DNA of 62,236 bases from Candidatus Coproplasma stercoravium (GCA_018713165.1 DVFR01000034.1:1-62236), one strand, 5' to 3'. Counted from the first letter of the stretch, positions 51,823-60,598 are shown. Numbers and translations: made by a program. The notes: generated by a model not told the origin, from the sequence alone.

Positions 51823-52845
51823 TCAGGCAGATTTGTTATCGGCCTTTTTGGGCGAAATGCGTGCAAGCAGTTTCTTTACGGCACGCACCATGGCGGCCTG
51901 GTTTGAAGTATATACCACTATGAGAACGATTACCACGCCGGTGACAACCGTCTGCAACGAGGAATCTATGCCGGAGCATACCATGCCGTACGTCATCACC
52001 TGCATGCCGACCGCGCCAACCCATACGCCCCAGGGCATACAGGTGAAATCGGCGAGGAAAAGTCCTACGAGCACGGCGCCCATCGACGAATACATTACAG
52101 ATGTGGAACCGAGATTGGAAACAGGAGTAACGTTCGCCTGGCAGGCGTTGAAAACGGCCGCAACGCCGAGAAGCACGCCCACCACTATATAGGTGAGGAA
52201 TATGTTCTTCTTTTCTTTAACGCCCGAGTTGATTGCAAGGGGCGCGTTTCTGCCGAGCGATTTGCAATCAGCGCCGAATTTGGTGCGCTCGAGCAGAATG
52301 TACATGACGATAAGTATTACCGCAAGAATAATGTAGCACCACGGCGCCTGAGTTATGGCAATCACGCTGTCGTAACGGTTGAGCTGAACGCCGAGCCCGT
52401 CGAAGAGAATGGACGTGAACGATTCGTAAACCATAACTATGCCGAGCGAAACAATCATGTTTGGTACGCGCAGCACGATATATGCAATCGCCTCTATTGC
52501 GGCGAGAAGAGTCGCCGAAACTATGCAGCACAGAAGAATTACTACGGCGTTCTGGCTTATGGCAAGGCCGATATTGCCGCCTATTATGCCGCCGAGCACG
52601 ACTATGGTGCCCGTCGCAAAGTCCCAGCGCCCGCCCGAGAGAGGCAGAGCTATGGCAAGCGCGACTATCGTGGGCAATACGCTCTGGCGGAATATATACT
52701 CGAATCCCGAGCCGGAAGTGAACGAAGCCACGCTGCCGCCTATCGCCGAGATAATGAGGAACAAGAGCCACATGGCGACGGGAAAAATTAGTGTTTTTAA
52801 GTAATTGAGCGCCGTCTTTTTTACTTTCTGCGCGTTTATTTTCAT
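51823..52845 (-). CDS. Sugar ABC transporter permease (RbsC-like), second
   Basis: A 340-residue inner-membrane permease of the BPD_transp_2 family with roughly eight to ten hydrophobic helices and the family loop TKFGADCKSLGRNAPLAINSGV. The start at 52845 follows AAGGGG; the earlier in-frame codons have no site. It is one of two non-identical permeases in the operon, which suggests a heterodimeric channel. Together with the binding protein and ATPase it forms an importer for a sugar or related compound. Confidence 0.9.
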   Translation of the reverse strand: MKINAQKVKKTALNYLKTLIFPVAMWLLFLIISAIGGSVASFTSGSGFEYIFRQSVLPTIVALAIALPLSGGRWDFATGTIVVLGGIIGGNIGLAISQNAVVILLCCIVSATLLAAIEAIAYIVLRVPNMIVSLGIVMVYESFTSILFDGLGVQLNRYDSVIAITQAPWCYIILAVILIVMYILLERTKFGADCKSLGRNAPLAINSGVKEKKNIFLTYIVVGVLLGVAAVFNACQANVTPVSNLGSTSVMYSSMGAVLVGLFLADFTCMPWGVWVGAVGMQVMTYGMVCSGIDSSLQTVVTGVVIVLIVVYTSNQAAMVRAVKKLLARISPKKADNKSA

Positions 52846-52935
52846 TGCGATACCCCTTATCCGCCCCGCCGCGCGCACCGCGCGGCGGGGCAAAATGTTT
52901 TAAGGTGTTTTATTGGAGGTTTTGCCTCCGCCGCA

Positions 52936-54138
52936 TTACTGCGCGCGGAGAGCGGTAATTTCGCTGAGCATACGGGTGGTAAGTTCGGTGAGGTCTGCCC
53001 AGGTTGCATTCTCGTTGAACGTGAGCATGCAGTTTTTGAGTTCGTCAATCGTTATGGGGCCGTTGGCCTTGTCGCCTATAACGTAGTTTTTGTAATCGGC
53101 AACGTCGTCGGTGGAAGTAAGAATTACATAGTCCGCCGCGCCGTCGGAACCGCCGTACAGATAACCTTCGCTGGTTGCGGCAGCCCTGTCGGAGTACCAT
53201 GCGGCACCGTCGGATTCAAGTGCGTCGTAAGCGCGGGCGAACAGGCTTGCCATGCATTCAACGTGGTTGTTGTTGCCTGCCGCAAGCAGCGTGCCGTCGG
53301 CAAGGTATCCTTCCACCTGGTCGGTGTATCCGAGGGAAATCATCTTAACGTCGCTGTGTCCGTTGCTGCGGAGCGCGGGAAGAACGTAGTCCATGCCGGA
53401 GCCCATGCCCACCACTACCTCTATATCGGGATAGTCGGAGAACATCTGAACTACCGTGGCGTTGCACGCATCGGAAGTGAACATGAAGTAATAGTAATCG
53501 CCCTTATAGCCGAAGGGAATCTCCATAGCCTCCTGGTTTGCGTCGCATATCACCTTATCGTCGTTGAGGTTATCGACCATGGAATTCCAGAGAGTGTTGC
53601 CGTCGATAAATGCGAACGGAGGGAAGGAAATGCCTGCAATCTGCGTGTAGTCGGTAGCGTTGAGAACTTCGGCAAACTGATTGCCCGCAACCGAAGGGTC
53701 GCCCGAGAACTGCTTAACGCCGCCGAGGAAATATTTGCTCTGCAATGCATCGGTGGAGATGCTGGAAGTTGCGGTATCGGCAAGGAGCAGACCGTAGTAA
53801 ACGCCTGCCGATTCGCACATTTCAACGCATCTGTCGATTGCGGTGTTGTAGCCGCTGAATACGGCGTTGCAACCCTGGTTGATGCACGATTCAAGACCCT
53901 GGATATGCGAATCGTCGTCCTGCCCTACCGAGACGTATACGAAGTCTACGTCGAAGCCGCTCTCGAGATAGTCGCCGTACGACTGAATCTGCTGACCCTG
54001 CACGTCGGTGAAGTTATAGAGCAGAACGCCTATCTTGTATTTGGCGCTTTCGCCGCAGCCGGCAAGCGCGCAAATTGTTCCTATGAGCGCCGCACATGCA
54101 ACGGCGAGCGCACATATTTTGAGTAAAAATTTTTTCAT
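52936..54138 (-). CDS. Sugar ABC transporter substrate-binding lipoprotein
   Basis: A 400-residue extracellular binding protein. The signal peptide is lysine-rich then hydrophobic and ends in the lipobox LAGC, followed by the RbsB-like start YKIGVLLYNFTDVQGQQIQSYGDYLE. It belongs to the periplasmic-binding-protein type 1 fold (peripla_BP_4). It sits between the two permease genes. The ligand is not predictable from sequence. Confidence 0.92.
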   Translation of the reverse strand: MKKFLLKICALAVACAALIGTICALAGCGESAKYKIGVLLYNFTDVQGQQIQSYGDYLESGFDVDFVYVSVGQDDDSHIQGLESCINQGCNAVFSGYNTAIDRCVEMCESAGVYYGLLLADTATSSISTDALQSKYFLGGVKQFSGDPSVAGNQFAEVLNATDYTQIAGISFPPFAFIDGNTLWNSMVDNLNDDKVICDANQEAMEIPFGYKGDYYYFMFTSDACNATVVQMFSDYPDIEVVVGMGSGMDYVLPALRSNGHSDVKMISLGYTDQVEGYLADGTLLAAGNNNHVECMASLFARAYDALESDGAAWYSDRAAATSEGYLYGGSDGAADYVILTSTDDVADYKNYVIGDKANGPITIDELKNCMLTFNENATWADLTELTTRMLSEITALRAQ

Positions 54139-54159
54139 CGCTTTTCTCCTTATTTATTT

Positions 54160-55167
54160 TTATCTTGGAAGCGCCTTTACCGACGCCTGCCTTCTTAAAG
54201 TGAAACCTATCATTACAAGGAATACGACGCCCTTGACGAGAGATACATACATATCGGGTATTCCGAGCTGTGAAAGTCCGTTGGTTAAAAGAATGTAGGT
54301 TATCGACCCTACTATCGCCGCGCTCATGCGCGATTTGCTGCCGCCCGAGAGAAGCATGCCGCCGAGTATGAGCGAAATCATCACGTCCATTTCGCGGCCC
54401 GAACCGAAGTTCTGCGTTACCGAACCCGTGCGGGAGAGATAGAACATTGTAGAAAGCGCCACGCAGAAACCTGCGATTGCATAGCAGATATATTTGGTTA
54501 CGTTGACGTTTGCGCCCGACTGCGCCGCAGAGAGCGGATTATCGCCTATCGCCCTCGAATATTTGCCTATGCGCGTATATGTGAATATGAACCAGCCTGC
54601 AAGCGCGACGAGAACCATGATTAAAATCATGAACCACGTTTCCTGAAAGAGCGACATTGCCGAGCTGTTTTCCAGCCTGTAACTGCCGAGCGTGCGCGAT
54701 ACGAAGAACGTTACCAGCCCGCGCGCGGTGAACATTATAGCAAGCGAAGCTATGGTGCTTAAAATGCGCGTTTTTATCGAAAGGAATATGCTGCCGACGT
54801 AGAGAACTTCGCAAACGGCGACATTGAGGACGAATGCGAGAATTATGCCGCCGGCGGAGCCGCCGAGCGCGTTTATTATCTCTATCGACATAAGCGCGCA
54901 GATGGCGATTACGGCGCCTTCGGCGATATCGAGGTTGCCGTGCGAGAACACGAACATCATGCCTACGCACATTATCATAAGCGGCGTGAGCTGGCTTATT
55001 ATCGAGCTTATGCTGTAAGAGGAAAACAACCTGCCGCCCGTGGCCGCCGAAAAGACTATTACGACGAGGATTAAAAGCCCGTAGCGGATGAGCGTATTTT
55101 TGTTGCTCCTTGCAAAGGAAAGCGCCTTTAAGAGCTTTTCGTTTTTAATTTTTGTTTGCTTTTCCAT
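54160..55167 (-). CDS. Sugar ABC transporter permease (RbsC-like), first
   Basis: A 335-residue multi-helix permease. The EEA-like cytoplasmic loop TRIGKYSRAIGDNPLSAAQSGANV and the HGNLDIAEGAVIAICA segment place it in the ribose/xylose-type permease family. It lies between the ATPase and the binding protein, with short intergenic gaps (12 and 21 bases). Confidence 0.92.
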   Translation of the reverse strand: MEKQTKIKNEKLLKALSFARSNKNTLIRYGLLILVVIVFSAATGGRLFSSYSISSIISQLTPLMIMCVGMMFVFSHGNLDIAEGAVIAICALMSIEIINALGGSAGGIILAFVLNVAVCEVLYVGSIFLSIKTRILSTIASLAIMFTARGLVTFFVSRTLGSYRLENSSAMSLFQETWFMILIMVLVALAGWFIFTYTRIGKYSRAIGDNPLSAAQSGANVNVTKYICYAIAGFCVALSTMFYLSRTGSVTQNFGSGREMDVMISLILGGMLLSGGSKSRMSAAIVGSITYILLTNGLSQLGIPDMYVSLVKGVVFLVMIGFTLRRQASVKALPR

Positions 55168-55179
55168 CTTTGTCCGCCC

Positions 55180-56823
55180 TTAAATCATATAGTCTATAAT
55201 ATCGCTGTCGCGCAGGTCTTCGCTTCTCATAAATTCCTTGGATATGCCGCCGTCCTTCATAATCAGAATTCTGTCGCTCATGCCTATGAGCTCGGAAAGT
55301 TCTTCCGATATTATCACTATCGCGTAACCTTTGAGTTTGAGGTCGTACAGCAGTTGGTACATCGTCGTCTTGACGCCGACGTCTACGCCGCGCGTGGGCG
55401 AGTCGAACACGAGAATGTGCGAATTGTTGCCTATCCACTTTGCAAAGGAAACCTTTTGCTTGTTTCCGCCCGAAAGCTCGCGCACGTCCTGGTTTATCGA
55501 CGAACACTTTATTCTGAATTCGTCCACCTGGTCCTTCGAGAACTGTCTTTCGCTCATCGAAGGGACGACGCCGAAGATTTCAAGTTCGTTTATCGCCGAA
55601 AGGCAGAGATTGTCGCGTATGCTGCCCTGCAGAATGAGCGTTTCTTTGTCCCTGTCCTTGGATATATAGCCGATGCTCGCGTCGAGCGCGTCGCGTATCG
55701 ACTTTACCCTGTATTCGGCTATTTCGTATCTCTGTTCGGCGGGTTTTTCTTCCTCCGCCTCCGTGCCCTTTTTAAAGAGCGACTTTATTTTTCCCCTGAA
55801 CAGTCTCACCGCTCCCTTTGCGCGTTCGAGATAGAGCTTTCTCTTCTCCTTCCGCGTGAGCCTGCGGGGAGAGTATGCGGTTACCGAACCAGAAGCAATC
55901 CTCTCCATTCCGAAGAGCAGTCTGCCGAGCTCGTGTATGCCGCTGCCCGAGAGTCCGCCGATTCCCACTATTTCTCCGCGGTGGACGGTGAGGTTTATGT
56001 CCTTTAATATTCCCGCGTTTACACCCTCCGCCTTTATGGCCACTTCGTCGCTGCACGAAGGGTCGAAGTCGGCGCGGTAGTAGTTGCCCTCTATCTTTCT
56101 GCCGACCATCTTCTGCTTTATGAAATCTTCGTCGAACTCCGACTTGTTTATCGTGGCAATCAGGCTGCCGTCGCGGAGCACGGTGAGATTGTCGCATATT
56201 TCCATGAGCTCGGGGAGGTCGTGCGAGATGAACAGCACGGCTTTTCCCTCTGCGGCGAGACTGCGCATGATTTCGTGAATCTTGTCGCGTCCGTCCTGGG
56301 AGAGCGCCGTCGTAGTTTCGTCGACTATGAGCAGCTCGGGCTTGTAGTAGAGCGTTTTGGCAATCTCCACAAGCTTACGGGTTTCGAAGTTATAAGCTGC
56401 GGCGGGGCGGGTAACGTCGATATCGACGCCGATTGCTTCGAGAGCTTTCCTCGCCTCCTCTTCCATCGCGCCCTTGTTTAAAAAGCCGAACTTTGAAAAG
56501 CGTTTTTCCTCACCGAGGAAAATATTTTCGGCTACGGTGAGATAGTCTACCGTGCCCGCCTCCTGCACAATCATTCCTATTCCGTGACTGCGCGCGTCGC
56601 CGGGGTCGGCGGGACGGTACGGCTTGCCCTTTAAAATTATTTCGCCCGAAGTTATGCTGTGTATTCCGCAAATCATCGAGGAAATTGTCGATTTGCCCGA
56701 GCCGTTTTCCCCTATGAGCCCCTGAATCTCTCCGAGGCGCACGACAAAATCGACATTGTTTACCGCAACAACGTCGCCGAACTTTTTGGTGATTGACTTT
56801 GTTTCAAGAAATATCTCGCCCAT
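55180..56823 (-). CDS. Sugar ABC transporter ATP-binding protein (RbsA-like, duplicated)
   Basis: A 547-residue protein with two fused ABC ATPase domains. The first has Walker A GENGSGKST (38-46). The second starts near 270, has a degenerate Walker A (GLSGSGIHE), usual in RbsA/MglA proteins, and keeps ELSGGNKQKVSFAKWIG. Between them, near 315-365, is a Lys/Arg/Glu-rich insertion (RKEKRKLYLERAK) absent from typical members. First gene of the operon; GGGAGAG precedes the ATG. Confidence 0.93.
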   Translation of the reverse strand: MGEIFLETKSITKKFGDVVAVNNVDFVVRLGEIQGLIGENGSGKSTISSMICGIHSITSGEIILKGKPYRPADPGDARSHGIGMIVQEAGTVDYLTVAENIFLGEEKRFSKFGFLNKGAMEEEARKALEAIGVDIDVTRPAAAYNFETRKLVEIAKTLYYKPELLIVDETTTALSQDGRDKIHEIMRSLAAEGKAVLFISHDLPELMEICDNLTVLRDGSLIATINKSEFDEDFIKQKMVGRKIEGNYYRADFDPSCSDEVAIKAEGVNAGILKDINLTVHRGEIVGIGGLSGSGIHELGRLLFGMERIASGSVTAYSPRRLTRKEKRKLYLERAKGAVRLFRGKIKSLFKKGTEAEEEKPAEQRYEIAEYRVKSIRDALDASIGYISKDRDKETLILQGSIRDNLCLSAINELEIFGVVPSMSERQFSKDQVDEFRIKCSSINQDVRELSGGNKQKVSFAKWIGNNSHILVFDSPTRGVDVGVKTTMYQLLYDLKLKGYAIVIISEELSELIGMSDRILIMKDGGISKEFMRSEDLRDSDIIDYMI

Positions 56824-56852
56824 AAAATGTTCTCTCCCTTAACGTCGGATAT

Positions 56853-56881
56853 ATTTTATTATAAATATGTAATGTGCGCAA
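56853..56881 (-). promoter_or_regulatory. Probable promoter of the sugar-transport operon
   Basis: TTGCGC (56881-56876), 17 bases, TAAAAT (56858-56853); predicted start near 56846. Confidence 0.5.
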
Positions 56882-56921
56882 TACACTTCTTTATCCGATT
56901 TTTTGTTGTTTTTTAACACGA

Positions 56922-56936
56922 TTTGCGCGATGCAAA
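56922..56936. promoter_or_regulatory. Inverted repeat between the divergent carbohydrate promoters
   Basis: TTTGC-GCGAT-GCAAA lies between the operon promoter and the araC-GH39 promoter. It is a candidate operator for the fused regulator. Confidence 0.4.
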
Positions 56937-56956
56937 CTAATTTCACCGTAATTTTA

Positions 56957-56985
56957 TTGACATTATCGGCGCGATGTAGTATTTT
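56957..56985 (+). promoter_or_regulatory. Promoter of araC-GH39
   Basis: TTGACA (56957-56962), 17 bases, TATTTT (56980-56985). Confidence 0.6.
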
Positions 56986-57035
56986 ATATTTTGAAAATGA
57001 TTGATTTTTAATTTTAAACACGGAGCGCTAACCAT

Positions 57036-59546
57036 ATGGAATACAGGCATGAAATAATAGAGTTTCCCGACAGTCTGCCCCTCAAAATTTTCATTCACCG
57101 CATAGGCGACGTGGGCATGCACTGGCACCAGTCGCTCGAACTTTTGTATATCGTGAGCGGCAACGTTGAGATTACGGTCGGAAAAGACGTATTCCGCCTC
57201 TCCGACGACGACATGCTGCTCGTAAACTCGAACATGCCGCACTCTCTCTTTTCGGAGGATGCGACGATGATTGCGACGCAGATTAAGCCCGAGAGGCTTA
57301 TGAACATACCCGAAAAACTCAAATACTGCCTGTTCGACTGCGTATGTTCGGCGCAGTCCGACGAAAACCGCGAAAAATTTGCCGGAATCAAGAGCTGCCT
57401 TGCCAGCCTTTTAAAACTTAATATAGAGGGCGGCGCGCACGTATCTTTGATGAACACCTCGCTCTGCTATAAGCTCATGTACGAACTTTACGTGAACTTT
57501 GCAAAACAGGGCGGCGGCGCGCAGTCCGACCAGCGCGAAATGTTTGCCCGCATTACAGAACTGCTCGCCTATATTAACGAACATTACAGCGAAAATCTCT
57601 CGCTCGAAAAACTCGCATCGGTGTGCTACGTAACGGTGCCCTACCTCTCTAAGATGTTCAAAAACGCAATGAACATTACGCTGAGCGAATATATAAAAGG
57701 AATAAGATTGCACCACGCCGCCGTCATGCTGCTCGGCTCCCCTCACTCGATAGACGAAGTGAGCTATGAGTGCGGCTTCCCCAACGTGCATTCGTTCATC
57801 GCCGCGTTCAAGGAAAAATACGGCGCCACGCCGGGACACTGGCGGAAAGAGAACAAGCCGCGCAACACCATTTTAAAACACAACAGCTCCGGCATCGACA
57901 AAGAAAAATCCATAGGCTATTACAGCATAAATTCGCCGATACTTTACAGCCAGGTATCCGACTTCATCAAAAAATACTCAGAATCCCACTCGTTCACCGC
58001 CGACAGCGCCACCGAGACGGCGGAAACGGAGAAAATATTTATCCCGCGCGACGGGGAGATAAAACTCAGGCACACCGCGCGGATGTTTATAGGCGTCAGC
58101 CGCGCGAGGGAACTTTTATCCGAGGAGATACAGCGCGAACTTAAAGAGGCCCAGCGCGAGATAGGTTTCAGGTTCGTCAAAGTCCACTCAATACTCGACG
58201 ACGACATGATGGTCTACGACGATGCCGGCAGCGGCCCAAGCTATAACTTTGCCCTTATCGACAAGGCGTTCGACTTCCTGCTCTCGATAGGGCTCAAACC
58301 CTATATGCAGCTCTCGTTCATGCCGTCGAAGCTCGCGCGCGACAAAAACAAGACGACTTTTTATTGCGGGCTGATAACGTCTATGCCGAGCGACATGGCT
58401 ATATGGGAAGATTTGATTTACAGGCTTACAATGCACCTTGCCGACAGATACGGCAGAGAGGAAATTGAAAGCTGGCCGTTTGCGGTATGGAACGAACCCG
58501 CCACATCCGAACAGCTCTTCGGGCTGGGCGAGAACGACTATTATGCGCTGTACGAGCACTCGTACCGCGCCATTAAACGAGCCGACAACGCCATTCAAGT
58601 GGGCGGGCCCTCCCACTTTGCCGCGTACGGCAAGTCAGACGACTTTCTTTTCAGATTTATCGCATGGGCGAACACGGCCGGCTGTGCGCCCGACTTTCTG
58701 GACGTGCACTACTACGACATAGACATGCGGCAGCCATACCTCGACGAAAACGGAGTAAAGAGATATACGCCCCTCTCGCCCCGCGCGGGAACGTTCGGCG
58801 AGTTTCTTCATGCGTTGAAAGAGCGCCTGCACCGCGACGGCGCGCATATGCCGCTGTATATAACGGAATGGAATTCGACGACGTCGCACAGGGATATGCT
58901 GTCCGACACCTGCTTCAAGTCGGCATATATAGCAAAAAATCTGCTCGAAAATTACGACGAAACCGACGGCATGTGCTACTGGCTGCTCTCTGACATGCAT
59001 TACGAGAGCAGATTAAACAAAAAGACGTTCCACGGCGGGCTGGGGCTTTTTACTTATAACGGAATTAAAAAGCCGTCGTACTTTGCATACAAGTTCCTTT
59101 CGGCGCTTGGCAACAAGCTACTCTGCCGCGGCGACGGGTATTTCGCGACGAAAAGAGGCGACGAATACCGCATTATTTTATATAACTACTGCCACTACTC
59201 GCGGGCATACTCGGAGGACGTGGGCATAAACACAACCTACACCGACAGATACTCCGTATTTCCCGATAAGAAAGAGATTTCGTTCGAGCTTGAACTTGAA
59301 GAGAGCGAGGGAAAATACCGCGTAAGCCAGCAAATTCTCGGCAGGGAGAGCGGCTCGGCGTTCGACGATTTCGTAAAATCGGGAGCGTGCGAACCCATTT
59401 CGGCAGACGACGCCGAATATCTGCGCGGACATTCCATGCCTCAGACATCGGGGTGTTTCTGTTTGTCGCCCGTAAAAATAAACGTCACTTTAAAGCCGCT
59501 CGAAGTCAGACTTATAAAAATCATTCCCTCGCGTTCGGATGACTGA
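57036..59546 (+). CDS. AraC-family regulator fused to GH39 glycosidase
   Basis: An 836-residue cytosolic fusion. Residues 1-160 form an AraC-type cupin sensor (GDVGMHWHQSLELLYIVSG). Residues 170-270 are the double helix-turn-helix (LSLEKLASVCYVTVPYLSKMF and DEVSYECGFPNVHSFIAAFK, ending ATPGHWR). After a linker, 341 to about 700 is a GH39 barrel with acid/base Glu487 (WNEP) and nucleophile Glu611 (TEWN), both intact. A C-terminal beta domain follows. GH39 enzymes are beta-xylosidases or alpha-iduronidases. It diverges from the sugar-transport/GH3 operon, its likely target. The barrel may sense or process the inducer. Confidence 0.92.
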   Translation: MEYRHEIIEFPDSLPLKIFIHRIGDVGMHWHQSLELLYIVSGNVEITVGKDVFRLSDDDMLLVNSNMPHSLFSEDATMIATQIKPERLMNIPEKLKYCLFDCVCSAQSDENREKFAGIKSCLASLLKLNIEGGAHVSLMNTSLCYKLMYELYVNFAKQGGGAQSDQREMFARITELLAYINEHYSENLSLEKLASVCYVTVPYLSKMFKNAMNITLSEYIKGIRLHHAAVMLLGSPHSIDEVSYECGFPNVHSFIAAFKEKYGATPGHWRKENKPRNTILKHNSSGIDKEKSIGYYSINSPILYSQVSDFIKKYSESHSFTADSATETAETEKIFIPRDGEIKLRHTARMFIGVSRARELLSEEIQRELKEAQREIGFRFVKVHSILDDDMMVYDDAGSGPSYNFALIDKAFDFLLSIGLKPYMQLSFMPSKLARDKNKTTFYCGLITSMPSDMAIWEDLIYRLTMHLADRYGREEIESWPFAVWNEPATSEQLFGLGENDYYALYEHSYRAIKRADNAIQVGGPSHFAAYGKSDDFLFRFIAWANTAGCAPDFLDVHYYDIDMRQPYLDENGVKRYTPLSPRAGTFGEFLHALKERLHRDGAHMPLYITEWNSTTSHRDMLSDTCFKSAYIAKNLLENYDETDGMCYWLLSDMHYESRLNKKTFHGGLGLFTYNGIKKPSYFAYKFLSALGNKLLCRGDGYFATKRGDEYRIILYNYCHYSRAYSEDVGINTTYTDRYSVFPDKKEISFELELEESEGKYRVSQQILGRESGSAFDDFVKSGACEPISADDAEYLRGHSMPQTSGCFCLSPVKINVTLKPLEVRLIKIIPSRSDD

Positions 59547-59625
59547 CAATCTGATTTTAAGCCGCCATGCAAAAAAATGCTTGAAATATAAGCATTTCTG
59601 ATAACAGTTATGGCAAATCTGATAT

Positions 59626-59660
59626 AAAAAAAAGCCCGCTCAGCAAAAGCGGGCTTTTTA
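59626..59660 (+). terminator. Terminator of araC-GH39
   Basis: AAAAAGCCCGCT and AGCGGGCTTTTT form a stem with a T-tail. Confidence 0.85.
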
Positions 59661-59675
59661 CTCTTTATGCAGAAA

Positions 59676-59709
59676 TATAAAAAACGGGTAGCAAAAGCCA
59701 CCCGTTTTT
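59676..59709 (-). terminator. Terminator of tRNA-Gly
   Basis: On the minus strand ACGGGTGGC-TTTT-GCTACCCGT is followed by TTTTT. The same hairpin recurs at 60744-60774 in the opposite orientation. Confidence 0.8.
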
Positions 59710-59711
59710 AT

Positions 59712-59786
59712 TGGAGCAGGTGACGGGAGTCGGACCCGCCGAAATCAGCTTGGGAAGCTGACGCCATACCGCTAGGCGACACCTGC
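59712..59786 (-). tRNA. tRNA-Gly (CCC)
   Basis: Acceptor GCAGGTG pairs with CACCTGC, then T and an encoded CCA. The anticodon stem TCAGC/GCTGA closes the loop TTCCCAA, giving anticodon CCC. The T-arm is GCGGG-TCCGACT-CCCGT. 75 bases including CCA. Confidence 0.93.
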
Positions 59787-59965
59787 ATTAAATTCATCTC
59801 AGTTAATATATCACAAATTGTCAAAAAAGAAAAGCGTTATCGCCTACTTTTTTATCGGTTTTTAAAATTTTAGCATCCGACTCTGTATATATGCGCAGTG
59901 TGCCCGTTATATGTCGGCTGTTACATAATATTTTAAAAATTTTTTAAAAAAGTGGGCAAAATCAT

Positions 59966-59994
59966 TTGGCATTTTGTTTTATTTTAAGTATAAT
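59966..59994 (+). promoter_or_regulatory. Promoter of tRNA-Pro(AGG)
   Basis: TTGGCA (59966-59971), 17 bases, TATAAT (59989-59994). Confidence 0.7.
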
Positions 59995-60014
59995 AGTTAA
60001 GCTGTTTGCGATAT

Positions 60015-60091
60015 TGAGGTGTAGCGCAGCTTGGTAGCGCGTCTGGTTAGGGACCAGAAGGTCGTGGGTTCAAGTCCCGTCACCTCAACCA
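60015..60091 (+). tRNA. tRNA-Pro (AGG)
   Basis: Acceptor TGAGGTG/CACCTCA with encoded ACCA. D-arm GCGC/GCGC; anticodon stem TCTGG/CCAGA around TTAGGGA, so positions 34-36 are AGG with G37, as in proline tRNAs. A34 is unusual in bacteria and would need conversion to inosine, presumably by TadA, to read several Pro codons. Confidence 0.93.
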
Positions 60092-60092
60092 C

Positions 60093-60129
60093 AAAAAAAG
60101 TAAGCGATATTTGGTCGCTTACTTTTTTT
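60093..60129 (+). terminator. Terminator of tRNA-Pro(AGG)
   Basis: AAAAAGTAAGCGA and TCGCTTACTTTTT form the stem with a T-run. Confidence 0.85.
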
Positions 60130-60194
60130 GTATTCCAACCATATTCTTACTCTATTTTATCTTGCCTGTTAAATCTGCAAGTTTATTGACCGTA

Positions 60195-60316
60195 TAAAGA
60201 GAAAACCCGCAGACTTTCGTCTGCGGGCCTTCCCTTATGAACTTACACTGCTTGATATAGTATAATGCAAAACCCAACTCTTCAGTGCCTTTAAAGCAAT
60301 TCGGAAGATATCAACA
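60195..60316 (-). ncRNA. Candidate small RNA between the proline tRNA genes
   Basis: A strong minus-strand promoter at 60323-60351 and a canonical terminator (CCCGCAGAC-GAAA-GTCTGCGGG, then TTTT, 60202-60227) enclose about 120 bases without a coding frame. TTGATAT near the 5' end can pair with ATATCAA about 55 bases later, and CACTG with CAGTG. I do not recognise the family. Confidence 0.45.
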
Positions 60317-60322
60317 CATATA

Positions 60323-60351
60323 TTATAATACCGCTTTTTCCAAATATCAAT
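60323..60351 (-). promoter_or_regulatory. Promoter of the candidate small RNA
   Basis: TTGATA (60351-60346), 17 bases, TATAAT (60328-60323). Confidence 0.65.
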
Positions 60352-60443
60352 TATTTGAAGCACATTTCTTATAATTCAGTACGATAAATTTTTCCGCAAG
60401 CGTTTTCAGACGGCAAAGATTTTATTTTTTGATTTACTTTTAA

Positions 60444-60472
60444 TTGACGAGAGATTGAAAAAAGAATATAAT
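60444..60472 (+). promoter_or_regulatory. Promoter of tRNA-Pro(CGG)
   Basis: TTGACG (60444-60449), 17 bases, TATAAT (60467-60472). Confidence 0.75.
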
Positions 60473-60481
60473 AGTCGGGTA

Positions 60482-60557
60482 CGAGGCGTAGCGCAGATGG
60501 TAGCGCGCTTGGTTCGGGACCAAGAGGTCGTGGGTTCGAATCCCGTCGCCTCGACCA
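60482..60557 (+). tRNA. tRNA-Pro (CGG)
   Basis: Acceptor CGAGGCG/CGCCTCG with encoded ACCA. Anticodon stem CTTGG/CCAAG around TTCGGGA gives CGG with G37. Its last 21 bases plus nine bases of flank are repeated exactly at 60715-60744. Confidence 0.95.
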
Positions 60558-60566
60558 ATAAAAACA
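60537..60566 (+). repeat. Direct repeat, left copy (tRNA-Pro 3' end)
   Basis: Thirty bases from CGAATCCCGT through the CCA to AATAAAAACA; identical to 60715-60744. The pattern is that of an attachment-site duplication at a tRNA 3' end. Confidence 0.85.
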
Positions 60567-60595
60567 GGCGGTTTTCCGCCTGTTTTTATTTTTTT
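60565..60595 (+). terminator. Terminator of tRNA-Pro(CGG)
   Basis: CAGGCGG-TTTT-CCGCCTG followed by a long T-rich run. Confidence 0.85.
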
Positions 60596-60598
60596 GAA

